9,286 bases of DNA from Chrysiogenia bacterium (GTDB taxonomy: Bacteria > JAGRBM01), in assembly GCA_020434085.1 (NCBI GenBank), contig JAGRBM010000486.1:1-9286 (forward strand). Direction: 5' to 3'. The translations under genes were made by a program, and so were the position numbers. The notes under the pieces were generated by a model. The model ran no database searches and was not told where the DNA came from. It saw only the letters and a program-made list of their open reading frames with translations. Shown piece after piece: positions 1-6,116 of the stretch. Within the stretch, counting starts at the first letter, position 1. Every line of letters starts with the position of its first letter.

Positions 1-132
1 GGCAGCACTACTGCCGGGACGATCTTTTTGCGCGCGAAAGGAGAATTCGAAGAAAAAAATTTTGGAAATTGTAAACACGCCCCGCCCCGGGGAAGAAAAA
101 ATCTCGGAAATGGGTAAAGCCGGCAGGCTTCA

Positions 133-210
133 CCCCTTCGCGCTCCCCCGCAGCCTGTCCTGAGTCGATCGAAGGGCCGGGGGAGCTGGCGCCGCAGGCG
201 ACTGAAGGGG
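133..210. repeat. Nested palindromic repeat element (REP/MITE-like)
   Basis: Three inverted repeats are nested or adjacent here. Outer arms are CCCCTTC (133-139) and GAAGGGG (204-210). Inside them are perfect 9-base arms GCTCCCCCG (142-150) and CGGGGGAGC (178-186). A compact hairpin follows, GGCGCC-gca-GGCGAC (188-202), with one mismatch. The layout, and the loop sequence around CCTGTCCTGAG, recall dispersed palindromic repeats I remember from many high-G+C proteobacterial genomes; that resemblance is from memory and not checked. The element lies between the upstream gene (outside the window) and the thioredoxin-like gene. It has no T tract, so it is not an obvious terminator. Confidence 0.6.
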
Positions 211-255
211 CCGAATCGAACGGGCAACCCCGCCCCGTGCTACACTTCCCCCACC

Positions 256-260
256 GGAGG
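256..260 (+). promoter_or_regulatory. Ribosome binding site that sets the start at 267
   Basis: GGAGG lies six bases upstream of GTG 267, an ideal distance. The in-frame GTG at 237 has no comparable site, and starting there would put ten residues in front of an otherwise normal signal peptide. The 267 start is therefore preferred. Confidence 0.7.
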
Positions 261-266
261 AACCCC

Positions 267-887
267 GTGAAGCGACTCGTCTTTGCCGCCGCCCTGTTTG
301 CGATGCTCGCCTGCCAGGCGCCCGCCGCGATGACGCGGGAGATCGCCGAGCCGGTACCTGCCCCCGACATCAGCGCCGAGCACTGGATCAATTCCGCGCC
401 GCTCACCCTGGAGGCGCTCCGCGGCAAGGTGGTGCTCGTCGAGTTCTGGACCTTCGCCTGCTGGAACTGCAAGAACGTCGAGCCCCATGTGAAGGGCTGG
501 CACGGGAAATTCGCCGACAAGGGACTCACCATCGTCGGCGTTCACACGCCGGAGTTCGAGCGCGAGAAGGTCATCGAGAACGTGCGCGCCTACGTCAAAA
601 AGAACGCGATCGCCTACCCCATCGCCATCGACAACGACTACGTCATCTGGCGGCGCTTCCACAACCGCTACTGGCCGGCGCTCTACCTGATCGACAAGGA
701 AGGCCGCATTCGCTACACCCATTTCGGCGAGGGCAGCTACGCGCAGACCGAGGCGTGGATCGAGAAGCTGCTCGCCGAAGAGGCGCCCCAAGTGCCCAAG
801 CCTGAAATGGTGAGCGGGCAGAATGAAGCGCCCACACCTGAAGAGACCGAAGAGCCCGCGCCGCGTGAAGAGGAAACAAGCGAGTGA
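267..887 (+). CDS. Exported thioredoxin-like (TlpA/DipZ C-terminal type) protein
   Basis: A 206-residue protein, most likely a thiol-disulfide oxidoreductase acting outside the cytoplasm. Residues 1-20 form a signal peptide (MKRLVFAAAL then FAMLAC). Cys16 follows Met-Leu-Ala, a poor lipobox, so either lipidation or cleavage near APA-A is possible. The redoxin fold covers about 34-172, with active site CWNC at 65-68 after the strand VVLVEFW and the cis-proline loop at YWPALYLID (Pro137). The stretch ending in HFGEGSY (152-158) matches the pattern I know from the thioredoxin domain of DipZ and related TlpA/AhpC-like proteins. A Pro/Glu-rich acidic tail (about 172-206) is additional and probably disordered. 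GTG start with GGAGG six bases before. The stop overlaps the next gene's start in GTGA, so the two are probably translationally coupled. The physiological partner is unknown. Confident in the family, not in the substrate. Confidence 0.88.
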   Translation: MKRLVFAAALFAMLACQAPAAMTREIAEPVPAPDISAEHWINSAPLTLEALRGKVVLVEFWTFACWNCKNVEPHVKGWHGKFADKGLTIVGVHTPEFEREKVIENVRAYVKKNAIAYPIAIDNDYVIWRRFHNRYWPALYLIDKEGRIRYTHFGEGSYAQTEAWIEKLLAEEAPQVPKPEMVSGQNEAPTPEETEEPAPREEETSE

Positions 888-1279
888 ACATCCCGGCAAA
901 AATCTCCGGACGCTATGCCGCCGGCGCCGTCGGCGCGCTGGCCAACTCGGCGGCCGTGTGGCTGCTCGGTGCAGCCGGCGTGCCCGACATGGTGGGCGTT
1001 TCCATGGCGCCCGATTTCAGTTGGGGCTGGCTCTATCCGCGCCTCGTATGGGGTGGGCTGTGGGGAATGCTCTTCCTGATTCCGTTTTCGAAGACCATCG
1101 GGCTGGGAACCCTGCTGGGCCTGGCGCCCGCGGCGGCCGCGCTGCTCTGGTTTCTGCCCCAGGCGGGCAAGGGCTACCTGGGTCTCGAGCTCGGAACGCT
1201 CACGCCGCTCTTCGTGATCTTCTACAACCTGCTGTGGGGCCTGGTCACCGCGTCGTGGCTCAAACTCACCCGCGACTGA
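884..1279 (+). CDS. Uncharacterised four-helix membrane protein
   Basis: A 131-residue integral membrane protein I cannot assign to a named function. Four hydrophobic segments are visible at about 12-33, 46-68, 72-91 and 104-126, joined by short loops; the protein ends in the charged KLTRD. It contains no cysteine, so it cannot pass electrons by thiol exchange as CcdA/DipZ membrane domains do, despite sitting directly after a thioredoxin-like gene. The GTG start overlaps the upstream stop by four bases, and a purine-rich GAAGAGGAAAC lies just upstream, pointing to one operon with coupled translation. Glycine and aromatic residues are frequent in the helices (GWLYPRLVWGGLWG). It ends one base from the tail of the opposing crotonase gene. 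Being a real gene is well supported by overlap, composition and hydropathy; its role is open, perhaps anchoring or quality control of the redox partner. Confidence 0.8.
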   Translation: MNIPAKISGRYAAGAVGALANSAAVWLLGAAGVPDMVGVSMAPDFSWGWLYPRLVWGGLWGMLFLIPFSKTIGLGTLLGLAPAAAALLWFLPQAGKGYLGLELGTLTPLFVIFYNLLWGLVTASWLKLTRD

Positions 1280-1280
1280 G

Positions 1281-2048
1281 CTATTCCCCGAAACTCCCGT
1301 GGCGCCCGGCGCCCTTGGCGAACTTGGTGGCGCCCTTGAGCGTCTCGCCGCTCTGCACGACTTTGAGGCCGTGGTTGAATTCGTTCAGGATCGCATCGCC
1401 CAGATCCATCCCGAACTGCTCGTAGGCGCTCTGGCGATCGGCGCGCATGCAGAGCTGCGGGAAGGCGGCGATCTGCGCGGCGAGCTTTTCGGCCTCGACG
1501 CGCGCGGCGCCGTCGGGAACGACGCGATTGGCAAGCCCGATTGCCAGCGCCTCGGTCGCGCCCACCGGGCGGCCGGTCAGAATCATGTCCATCGCGCGAG
1601 AGAGACCGATGAGCCGGGGAAGCCGCACCGTGCCGCCGTCGATGAGCGGAACGCCCCAGCGGCGGCAGAACACACCGAAGGTCGCGCCCTCCTCCATCAC
1701 GCGCATGTCGCACCAGAGCGCGAGCTCCAGACCGCCGGCCACCGCATAGCCCGAGACCGCCGCGATCACCGGCTTTGAAAGCAGCATGCGCGAGGGCCCC
1801 ATCGGCCCGTCGCCGGTCTGCGCCATGCGGTTGCCGCGCCCGTCGGAGATGGCTTTGAGATCCGCGCCCGCGCAGAAGACGCCGCCCTGCCCATGGAGCA
1901 CGGCAACGCAGGCTTCGTCGTCTTCCTCGAAAGCGCGAAAGGCGTCGGCCAGCTTCTGCGCCGTGGGGCCGTCCACCGCGTTTTTTACTTCTGGACGCGA
2001 CAGCAGAATCGTCGTGACGGGTCCGTTCTTTTCGATCGTGACACACAT
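1281..2048 (-). CDS. Crotonase-superfamily protein (enoyl-CoA hydratase/isomerase-like)
   Basis: A 255-residue cytoplasmic acyl-CoA-binding protein of the usual crotonase length. The oxyanion-hole and CoA-site motifs are present: CAGADLKA (59-66) and the glycine-rich helix start SGYAVAGGLELALWCD (99-114). Glu108 matches the first catalytic glutamate of enoyl-CoA hydratase (rat Glu144). The position of the second glutamate (rat Glu164) falls in FGVFCRRWGVPLIDGG (124-139), where I align Cys128. Simple hydratase chemistry is therefore doubtful, and isomerase, hydrolase or another crotonase reaction is possible. The start at 2048 is chosen over in-frame 2114 because GGAG lies eight bases upstream and the family normally begins at MCVTIEKNG. 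The extra 22 residues of the longer form are basic and look like non-coding sequence. It stands alone, with no other beta-oxidation gene nearby, and is convergent with the membrane protein gene. Confidence 0.93.
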   Translation of the reverse strand: MCVTIEKNGPVTTILLSRPEVKNAVDGPTAQKLADAFRAFEEDDEACVAVLHGQGGVFCAGADLKAISDGRGNRMAQTGDGPMGPSRMLLSKPVIAAVSGYAVAGGLELALWCDMRVMEEGATFGVFCRRWGVPLIDGGTVRLPRLIGLSRAMDMILTGRPVGATEALAIGLANRVVPDGAARVEAEKLAAQIAAFPQLCMRADRQSAYEQFGMDLGDAILNEFNHGLKVVQSGETLKGATKFAKGAGRHGSFGE

Positions 2049-2056
2049 GGCAGGCG

Positions 2057-2063
2057 CTCCTTT
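2057..2063 (-). promoter_or_regulatory. Ribosome binding site of the crotonase gene
   Basis: Read on the minus strand this is AAAGGAG, eight bases before ATG 2048. It decides the short start against an upstream in-frame alternative at 2114. Confidence 0.7.
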
Positions 2064-2231
2064 GCGGGCAAGTCGCGCTCCAGCGTACGGGCGCCTCCCC
2101 GACTTGGCAAGCAACGGCTCGCCATGGATTTCGAGGGGCGCGGCGGACTAGAATGAGGCCACTTCAGCAAACGGGGAAATGCGCGTGAGACTGGCACGGC
2201 AAACAGCGACGACGCCCGGCAGGGCACATCC

Positions 2232-3707
2232 ATGAAGAGCCGGGGCTGGTGGCTTCAGAGCTCGGACTTCGGCAAGCACCTGCTGCACGAGTTCTGGCTC
2301 CCGCGCGCGCGCCTGCAGGCGCTCTTTTCCCTGGGCGGGGTATTCACCTTTCTCTTCATCGATTTCTACACGGTCTACGGCGCCCACTTCGGCGTGACGC
2401 CCCTGCCCGTCTCCGAGATCCTCTTCGCGCGCTTCTGGCTGCTGTTGGCCACGCTGGTCTACGTCGCCATCACCTGGCGCGCGAAGGAAGCCAAGTATTC
2501 GCTGGAGCTCTACGTGATGGCGTTCACCGCCGTTTACAGCGGCGTGTGGGACTGGGGCTCGTACTACCTGGGTTATAACTCGAACACGCTGCACCTGATG
2601 GGCTTTCTCACCATCATGGTGACCTCGACCTTCGTGCTTCCGCTACTGCGCGCCCACCGGATCGTCGCGATTTCCGCCGCCCTGCTCATTCACGTGATTC
2701 TCGATTACTCGATGGAGTCGGTCTTCTCAGGGCTCGACCAGATCTTCATGTGGGGCGGGCTTGCCGGCGCGGGCGGTTTCATCCTCTCGGCCGCGGAGCT
2801 GGCCTCCCAGCCGCTGCGAATCCAGTACGAGTCGCAGGAACAGATGAGCAACCTGCTTGAGCGGCTCCGCTCTTCAAACCAGCGAACCGGCGCCGCCGCC
2901 GAGCGGCTGGCCGAAGCGGTCGCCCAGGTCTCCCGGGCGACGACGACCCTTTCGAGCAAGTCCGAAAACGCCAGCCGCGAGGCGCGCGAAATCTCCGCCG
3001 GCGTTGAAGAAGTCTCGGCCACCGCCAATGCCATTGCCGAACGCGCGCGCCAGAGCTTCGAGGAACTCGAACGGGTCTCGACCTACTCCGGCGAGGTCGA
3101 CGGCGTGATGAGCAAGACCGTTGGCAACATCGAAGCGGTTCAGCAGGCAGTTGAAGATTCCCAAAACAATTTCCGGAGCATGGAAAACTGGGGCGGTCGC
3201 ATTCTGGATTTCATCGACACGATTCGAGAGATCGCCGCCCAGACCAACATGCTGGCCCTCAATGCCAGCATCGAGGCCGCCCGCGCGGGCGATCAGGGTC
3301 GCGGCTTTGCCGTCGTCGCAGACGAAGTGCGCACCCTGGCGGAGGATTCGGGCAGCAAGGCCTCGGGCGTGGGCGACACAATGGACGGCTTCCGCCGCGA
3401 CATGGACGCGCTGATGCTGGGGCTCGCGGAAATCTCCGAGACGGTCGTGGGTTTTCAGGCGGTGTTTCGCGAAAGCCGCGCCTCACTCGATCGTATTCGA
3501 GACTCGGTGGAGCGCCTGGGAGTGACAAGCCGCGACAACGTGCGCGAAGCAGCCGAACAGGCGCGCGCCCTCGAGCACATCACCTCGGCCGCGGCGGAGG
3601 TCAACGACCTCGTCTACTCCAACGCGCAGGCCAGTGAAGAGCTGGCCGCCACGGCGCAGGAACTGGGCGAGCTGGCCGGCGACCTGCGTCGCATCATCGA
3701 AACCTGA
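2232..3707 (+). CDS. Methyl-accepting chemotaxis protein with six-helix membrane sensor
   Basis: A 491-residue inner-membrane signal transducer. The N-terminal part has six predicted helices (about 28-49, 62-81, 91-111, 119-139, 143-160, 168-189) with short loops and no periplasmic sensor domain. No HAMP domain is evident; a coiled coil begins near 200. The hairpin tip is unmistakable at 333-372, with [17 protein letters not shown] at its core followed by [15 protein letters not shown], the region that contacts CheA and CheW. A full methylation consensus lies at 255-264, with Glu259-Glu260 as the methylated pair; a near match surrounds Glu469-Glu470. There is no C-terminal CheR-binding pentapeptide. 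ATG start with AGGG seven bases before. Upstream, TAGAAT at 2149-2154 could be a -10 box but lacks a convincing -35. No che genes are nearby, so it is an orphan receptor. The ligand is unknown; the compact membrane sensor suggests a hydrophobic, energy-state or membrane signal. Confidence 0.95.
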   Translation: MKSRGWWLQSSDFGKHLLHEFWLPRARLQALFSLGGVFTFLFIDFYTVYGAHFGVTPLPVSEILFARFWLLLATLVYVAITWRAKEAKYSLELYVMAFTAVYSGVWDWGSYYLGYNSNTLHLMGFLTIMVTSTFVLPLLRAHRIVAISAALLIHVILDYSMESVFSGLDQIFMWGGLAGAGGFILSAAELASQPLRIQYESQEQMSNLLERLRSSNQRTGAAAERLAEAVAQVSRATTTLSSKSENASREAREISAGVEEVSATANAIAERARQSFEELERVSTYSGEVDGVMSKTVGNIEAVQQAVEDSQNNFRSMENWGGRILDFIDTIREIAAQTNMLALNASIEAARAGDQGRGFAVVADEVRTLAEDSGSKASGVGDTMDGFRRDMDALMLGLAEISETVVGFQAVFRESRASLDRIRDSVERLGVTSRDNVREAAEQARALEHITSAAAEVNDLVYSNAQASEELAATAQELGELAGDLRRIIET

Positions 3708-3708
3708 A

Positions 3709-4197
3709 TTACTCGGGATCCTGATCGCGGCGTTTTCGAATCCGCGGCACCCGTGGAAGACGGCGCCGGGCGCCCTCGCCCACGTCCGCTTCCTCAATCG
3801 TCAGCACCTGCAGGGATCGCAGCACCGCATCGACCCGGCCCTTCACATCGCCGGGCTCCACTTCCGCATGCTCGCTGCGCCAGGTCTCCACGAAACTGCG
3901 CACCCGCGTCACCGTCTCGTGGGCGCCGCTCTCGCGGTAAATGGCATCGACCTGGCGCCGCGCAATGCCTGGTGCGTGGTCGCTGAGCAGCCCCTCGCGA
4001 ATGAGCCGTCGCACCCGGGCCGCCGCTTCATCGGTGCGCCCTTCGGCAATGAGCCGGCGCGTCGTGTGCAGCTCGCGCTCGGTGAAGTAACGCACGATCC
4101 GCCGCCGGTAGAGCGCAATGATCCCCGTCGCGACAGCCGCGCCGAGCACGAAGCCCACACACAGCTCAATCCACGCGATGTCGGCGAGCGAGTCCAT
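3709..4197 (-). CDS. Single-pass membrane protein of unknown function
   Basis: A 162-residue protein I do not recognise. One hydrophobic segment at about 8-30 is followed directly by Tyr-Arg-Arg-Arg, which predicts an N-out orientation with the rest in the cytoplasm. Residues 38-135 are charged, arginine-rich and probably helical; the stretch ELHTTRRLIAEGRTDEAAAR is weakly reminiscent of a single TPR-like helical pair, but I would not call a domain. The C-terminus is strongly basic (RRRLPRV, RIRKRR) before an acidic end. ATG 4197 is chosen because GGAG (4207-4204 on the minus strand) lies six bases upstream; ATG 4209 and TTG 4227 in the same frame have no such site. The gene diverges from the barrel-lipoprotein operon and its stop is one base from the chemoreceptor's stop. 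Codon use is like that of its neighbours. Confidence 0.75.
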   Translation of the reverse strand: MDSLADIAWIELCVGFVLGAAVATGIIALYRRRIVRYFTERELHTTRRLIAEGRTDEAAARVRRLIREGLLSDHAPGIARRQVDAIYRESGAHETVTRVRSFVETWRSEHAEVEPGDVKGRVDAVLRSLQVLTIEEADVGEGARRRLPRVPRIRKRRDQDPE

Positions 4198-4203
4198 TAC
4201 ATT

Positions 4204-4207
4204 CTCC
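4204..4207 (-). promoter_or_regulatory. Ribosome binding site deciding the start at 4197
   Basis: Minus-strand GGAG with a six-base spacer to ATG 4197. It overlaps the alternative in-frame ATG at 4209, which itself has no Shine-Dalgarno sequence. Confidence 0.65.
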
Positions 4208-4236
4208 ATGCCGGGCAACTGTCGCAATTCTAGTCA

Positions 4237-4266
4237 TTTACCCGCCGACTTCGTAGTGGTTATCAT
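4237..4266 (+). promoter_or_regulatory. Possible sigma70-type promoter of the barrel-lipoprotein operon
   Basis: TTTACC (4237-4242, four of six to TTGACA) and TATCAT (4261-4266, five of six to TATAAT) are 18 bases apart. A start point near 4273 would leave a leader of about 28 bases before ATG 4301. This is the most A+T-rich part of the 103-base divergent gap. The match is by eye only. Confidence 0.35.
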
Positions 4267-4287
4267 CAGATTATCTCGAATCAGCAT

Positions 4288-4293
4288 GGGGAG
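4288..4293 (+). promoter_or_regulatory. Ribosome binding site deciding the start at 4301
   Basis: GGGGAG lies seven bases before ATG 4301. The open frame extends upstream to 4118, but the longer product would antisense-overlap the neighbouring gene and bury the signal peptide, so 4301 is preferred. Confidence 0.7.
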
Positions 4294-4300
4294 CTGGAAC

Positions 4301-4900
4301 ATGACACGACACGGGACAATTGTGCGCGCGGCGAGGCTGGGGCTGCTGGCCGCCGCGTATTTCCTGCTTGCAGCCGGCAACGCACTGGCAAGCGAAGACG
4401 GCAGCCGGGTGAACCTGGAGTTCGGCCCGGCCTTTACGGCTTTCATCGGCGGAAACGCCGAGGAAACCGGCGCGGGCTTTGCCGGCTCGTTTTCGTATCT
4501 GAAAGGGCTCGATGATTTTGCTGCTGTGGGTTTTCGCGTCGCCTACAGCCAGAGCTACTACACAAAGATTCTCGACACGCCGGGGCAGGAGCTGCGCGCG
4601 CGGATGATCTCCGGCGGCGTGGAGGGAGAGCTGCGCGATGAGGATTGGCCGGGGGTGTTCTTCGTCTACTCCACCTGGGGTGCCATCTCGGTAAAGGCCG
4701 ACACCTACGACCTCGTTCTCAACCCGGTTCGCTACAACCAGACGGACTTCTACAGCGACCTGGGCGGGGGATTTCGTTTCTTCCTGATCGAGCATGTCAC
4801 CCTGGGACTCGATGCCAACATCGGAGCAACATGGGGCAAGACCGCGGACCTGGCCGAGTGGCACTTCCGGCTGGGCGCCATGATCGGGGGGAGGTACTGA
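4301..4900 (+). CDS. Small outer-membrane beta-barrel-like protein
   Basis: A 199-residue exported protein. A classical signal peptide covers 1-30 (basic MTRHGTIVRAARLG, hydrophobic LLAAAYFLLAA, then NALA before Ser31). The mature part alternates polar and hydrophobic/aromatic residues in strands, for example VNLEFGPAFTAFIGG (37-51), AAVGFRVAYSQSYY (74-87), GVFFVYSTWGAISV (118-131), DLGGGFRFFLIEHVTLGLDANIGATW (153-178) and WHFRLGAMIGGRY (187-199). The last segment ends in an aromatic residue, as outer-membrane barrels do for recognition by the assembly machinery. The size suits an eight-stranded barrel of the OmpA/OmpW/OmpX-like kind, but I see no family signature, so the role is unassigned. 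It begins an operon: the next gene starts three bases after this stop, with its ribosome binding site inside this coding end. No cysteine is present in the mature part. Confidence 0.8.
   Translation: MTRHGTIVRAARLGLLAAAYFLLAAGNALASEDGSRVNLEFGPAFTAFIGGNAEETGAGFAGSFSYLKGLDDFAAVGFRVAYSQSYYTKILDTPGQELRARMISGGVEGELRDEDWPGVFFVYSTWGAISVKADTYDLVLNPVRYNQTDFYSDLGGGFRFFLIEHVTLGLDANIGATWGKTADLAEWHFRLGAMIGGRY
4886..4894 (+). promoter_or_regulatory. Ribosome binding site of the lipoprotein gene
   Basis: GGGGGGAGG sits inside the last codons of the barrel gene, nine bases before ATG 4904. This supports co-transcription and probably coupled translation of the two genes. Confidence 0.65.
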
Positions 4901-4903
4901 GCC

Positions 4904-6103
4904 ATGAAGAACTTCCGTTTCCAAAACATCCGCAAGTTGTTTGTGATCGTTCCCCTTCTTGCCTGCGTGCTACTCGGCGCCTGCGACGAGCTGGGTGAGG
5001 CGACTTGCAGCTTCTTCACGGGCGATTGTTCGGATCCTCCGATCAACGGCCTCAGCGCAAGCAAGGCCTACGAGGTCGTGGACGCCGAGTACAACCTGCT
5101 GACCGACCAGGTAATCGCCACCACGCTGCCGGCACCGCTTCCGGTGGAGGAACGGGCCAACGGCCCCTTCTATCTCGTTTCAGTCAATCCCGTTAACCAG
5201 GCAGAGAGGAAACTCGAACTCAGCGGAATCGGACTGTATGTGTCCATCGGTCCCGGCGGAATGGACGCCGCCGTCGTCCTGGGGGATCTGGGTAGCTATG
5301 AGTCAGGCTCCGGCGCCACCGCCCAGCTCGTATACGTCGATCTCGAAGACATGGCGGTTGTGGACACCTACCCGGTCACCGGCGTGAATGCGTCGAATGT
5401 TGCCGATGTCGTCCTCGATGGCGATGGATACGCGCATGTATTTTCCAACGATCGCGTCTTCTCCGTGGATCTGATGACCGGCGCGGTAACGCAGGGGGAA
5501 ACGGGGCTCTCGTATGCGAAAGCCAAACTTGCCGCCGATGGCGACGGCCTGATCGTCATTGCGGGCGGAACGCTGCAGCGCCTCGACATTACAAGCGGCG
5601 TGGCCATGCACGAGATGGACAGCCCCTCGGGAAGAGATCTCACCGGGTGCGGGCCCTACAATCGCGGCGACCCAGATCCCCAGGAACTGCTGGCCCTCTC
5701 GAACGACGGTTCAAGGATCATCACCCCATGCGGGGATGTTTTCAGTGCCTCCAGTCTGAGTTACCTGGAAACCATCAATTACCCGGAAATCTATCCCGAG
5801 GATTGGGACGACCACCTGATTCACATGGCCGCCTATGACGACGTGAGCGAAATCGCCGGGCTCTCATTCGTCGTTGTCGGGGGGCTCTACGATCAACCGG
5901 TGGTCGGGTTCTTCAATCCTGACAACGGCGAGCTCAACGATGCATTGTTACCCTTGCGACCGGGGCATTCGAATCAGGGGAGGTTCCTGTTCTTCAGTTC
6001 CGACGGAAAACGAATCGTGACTGTGATTCTGGCGGGGGTGTACCCCTTCCCCGGACCGAGCATGCGATATACGCAGTTCGCGTCCTATCCGGTTCCCAAT
6101 TAA
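4904..6103 (+). CDS. Lipoprotein with beta-propeller-like repeats, unknown function
   Basis: A 399-residue envelope lipoprotein. A basic N-terminus and hydrophobic stretch lead to the lipobox LLGAC, with Cys27 as the lipidated residue. Asp28 at position +2 would be an inner-membrane retention signal by the E. coli rule, which may not hold here. The mature part shows recurring strand-turn units with a DG or DGDG turn followed by a hydrophobic strand: DGDGYAHVFS (172-181), DGDGLIVIAG (212-221), NDGSRIITP (267-275) and SDGKRIVTV (366-374). Units such as VYVDLEDMAVVDTY and VFSVDLMTGAV look like the first strands of YVTN/WD40-like blades. A beta-propeller is my inference; no exact family is recognised. 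Four further cysteines (35, 42, 249, 276) could form two disulfides. It follows the barrel gene by three bases and ends 13 bases from the isomerase stop. It may work at the cell surface or periplasm with the barrel protein. Confidence 0.82.
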   Translation: MKNFRFQNIRKLFVIVPLLACVLLGACDELGEATCSFFTGDCSDPPINGLSASKAYEVVDAEYNLLTDQVIATTLPAPLPVEERANGPFYLVSVNPVNQAERKLELSGIGLYVSIGPGGMDAAVVLGDLGSYESGSGATAQLVYVDLEDMAVVDTYPVTGVNASNVADVVLDGDGYAHVFSNDRVFSVDLMTGAVTQGETGLSYAKAKLAADGDGLIVIAGGTLQRLDITSGVAMHEMDSPSGRDLTGCGPYNRGDPDPQELLALSNDGSRIITPCGDVFSASSLSYLETINYPEIYPEDWDDHLIHMAAYDDVSEIAGLSFVVVGGLYDQPVVGFFNPDNGELNDALLPLRPGHSNQGRFLFFSSDGKRIVTVILAGVYPFPGPSMRYTQFASYPVPN

Positions 6104-6116
6104 TTCGGGAAAGATC

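Noticed and set aside
1-30. Terminator for an upstream gene (hairpin GGCAG-CACTA-CTGCC then TTTTT)
   Set aside because: The T run begins about ten bases after the hairpin and the stem is only five pairs. The upstream gene is outside the window, so this cannot be judged.
37-158. Small gene led by AAAGGAG (37-43)
   Set aside because: The nearest start in range is a TTG at 62, about 18 bases away, and the resulting 34-codon frame runs into the palindromic repeat; nothing supports translation.
237-266. Upstream GTG start for the thioredoxin-like protein
   Set aside because: No Shine-Dalgarno sequence there, while GTG 267 has GGAGG six bases before it and yields a standard signal peptide.
240-899. 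219-codon open frame on the minus strand
   Set aside because: Antisense to the thioredoxin-like gene with its CWNC motif and signal peptide; no recognisable content.
2104-2154. Promoter for the chemoreceptor (TTGGCA at 2104, TAGAAT at 2149)
   Set aside because: The boxes are 39 bases apart, far beyond a workable spacer; TAGAAT alone is not enough to call.
4118-4300. Longer N-terminus of the barrel-like protein
   Set aside because: It would overlap the divergent gene's 5' end and bury the signal peptide; GGGGAG before ATG 4301 settles the start.
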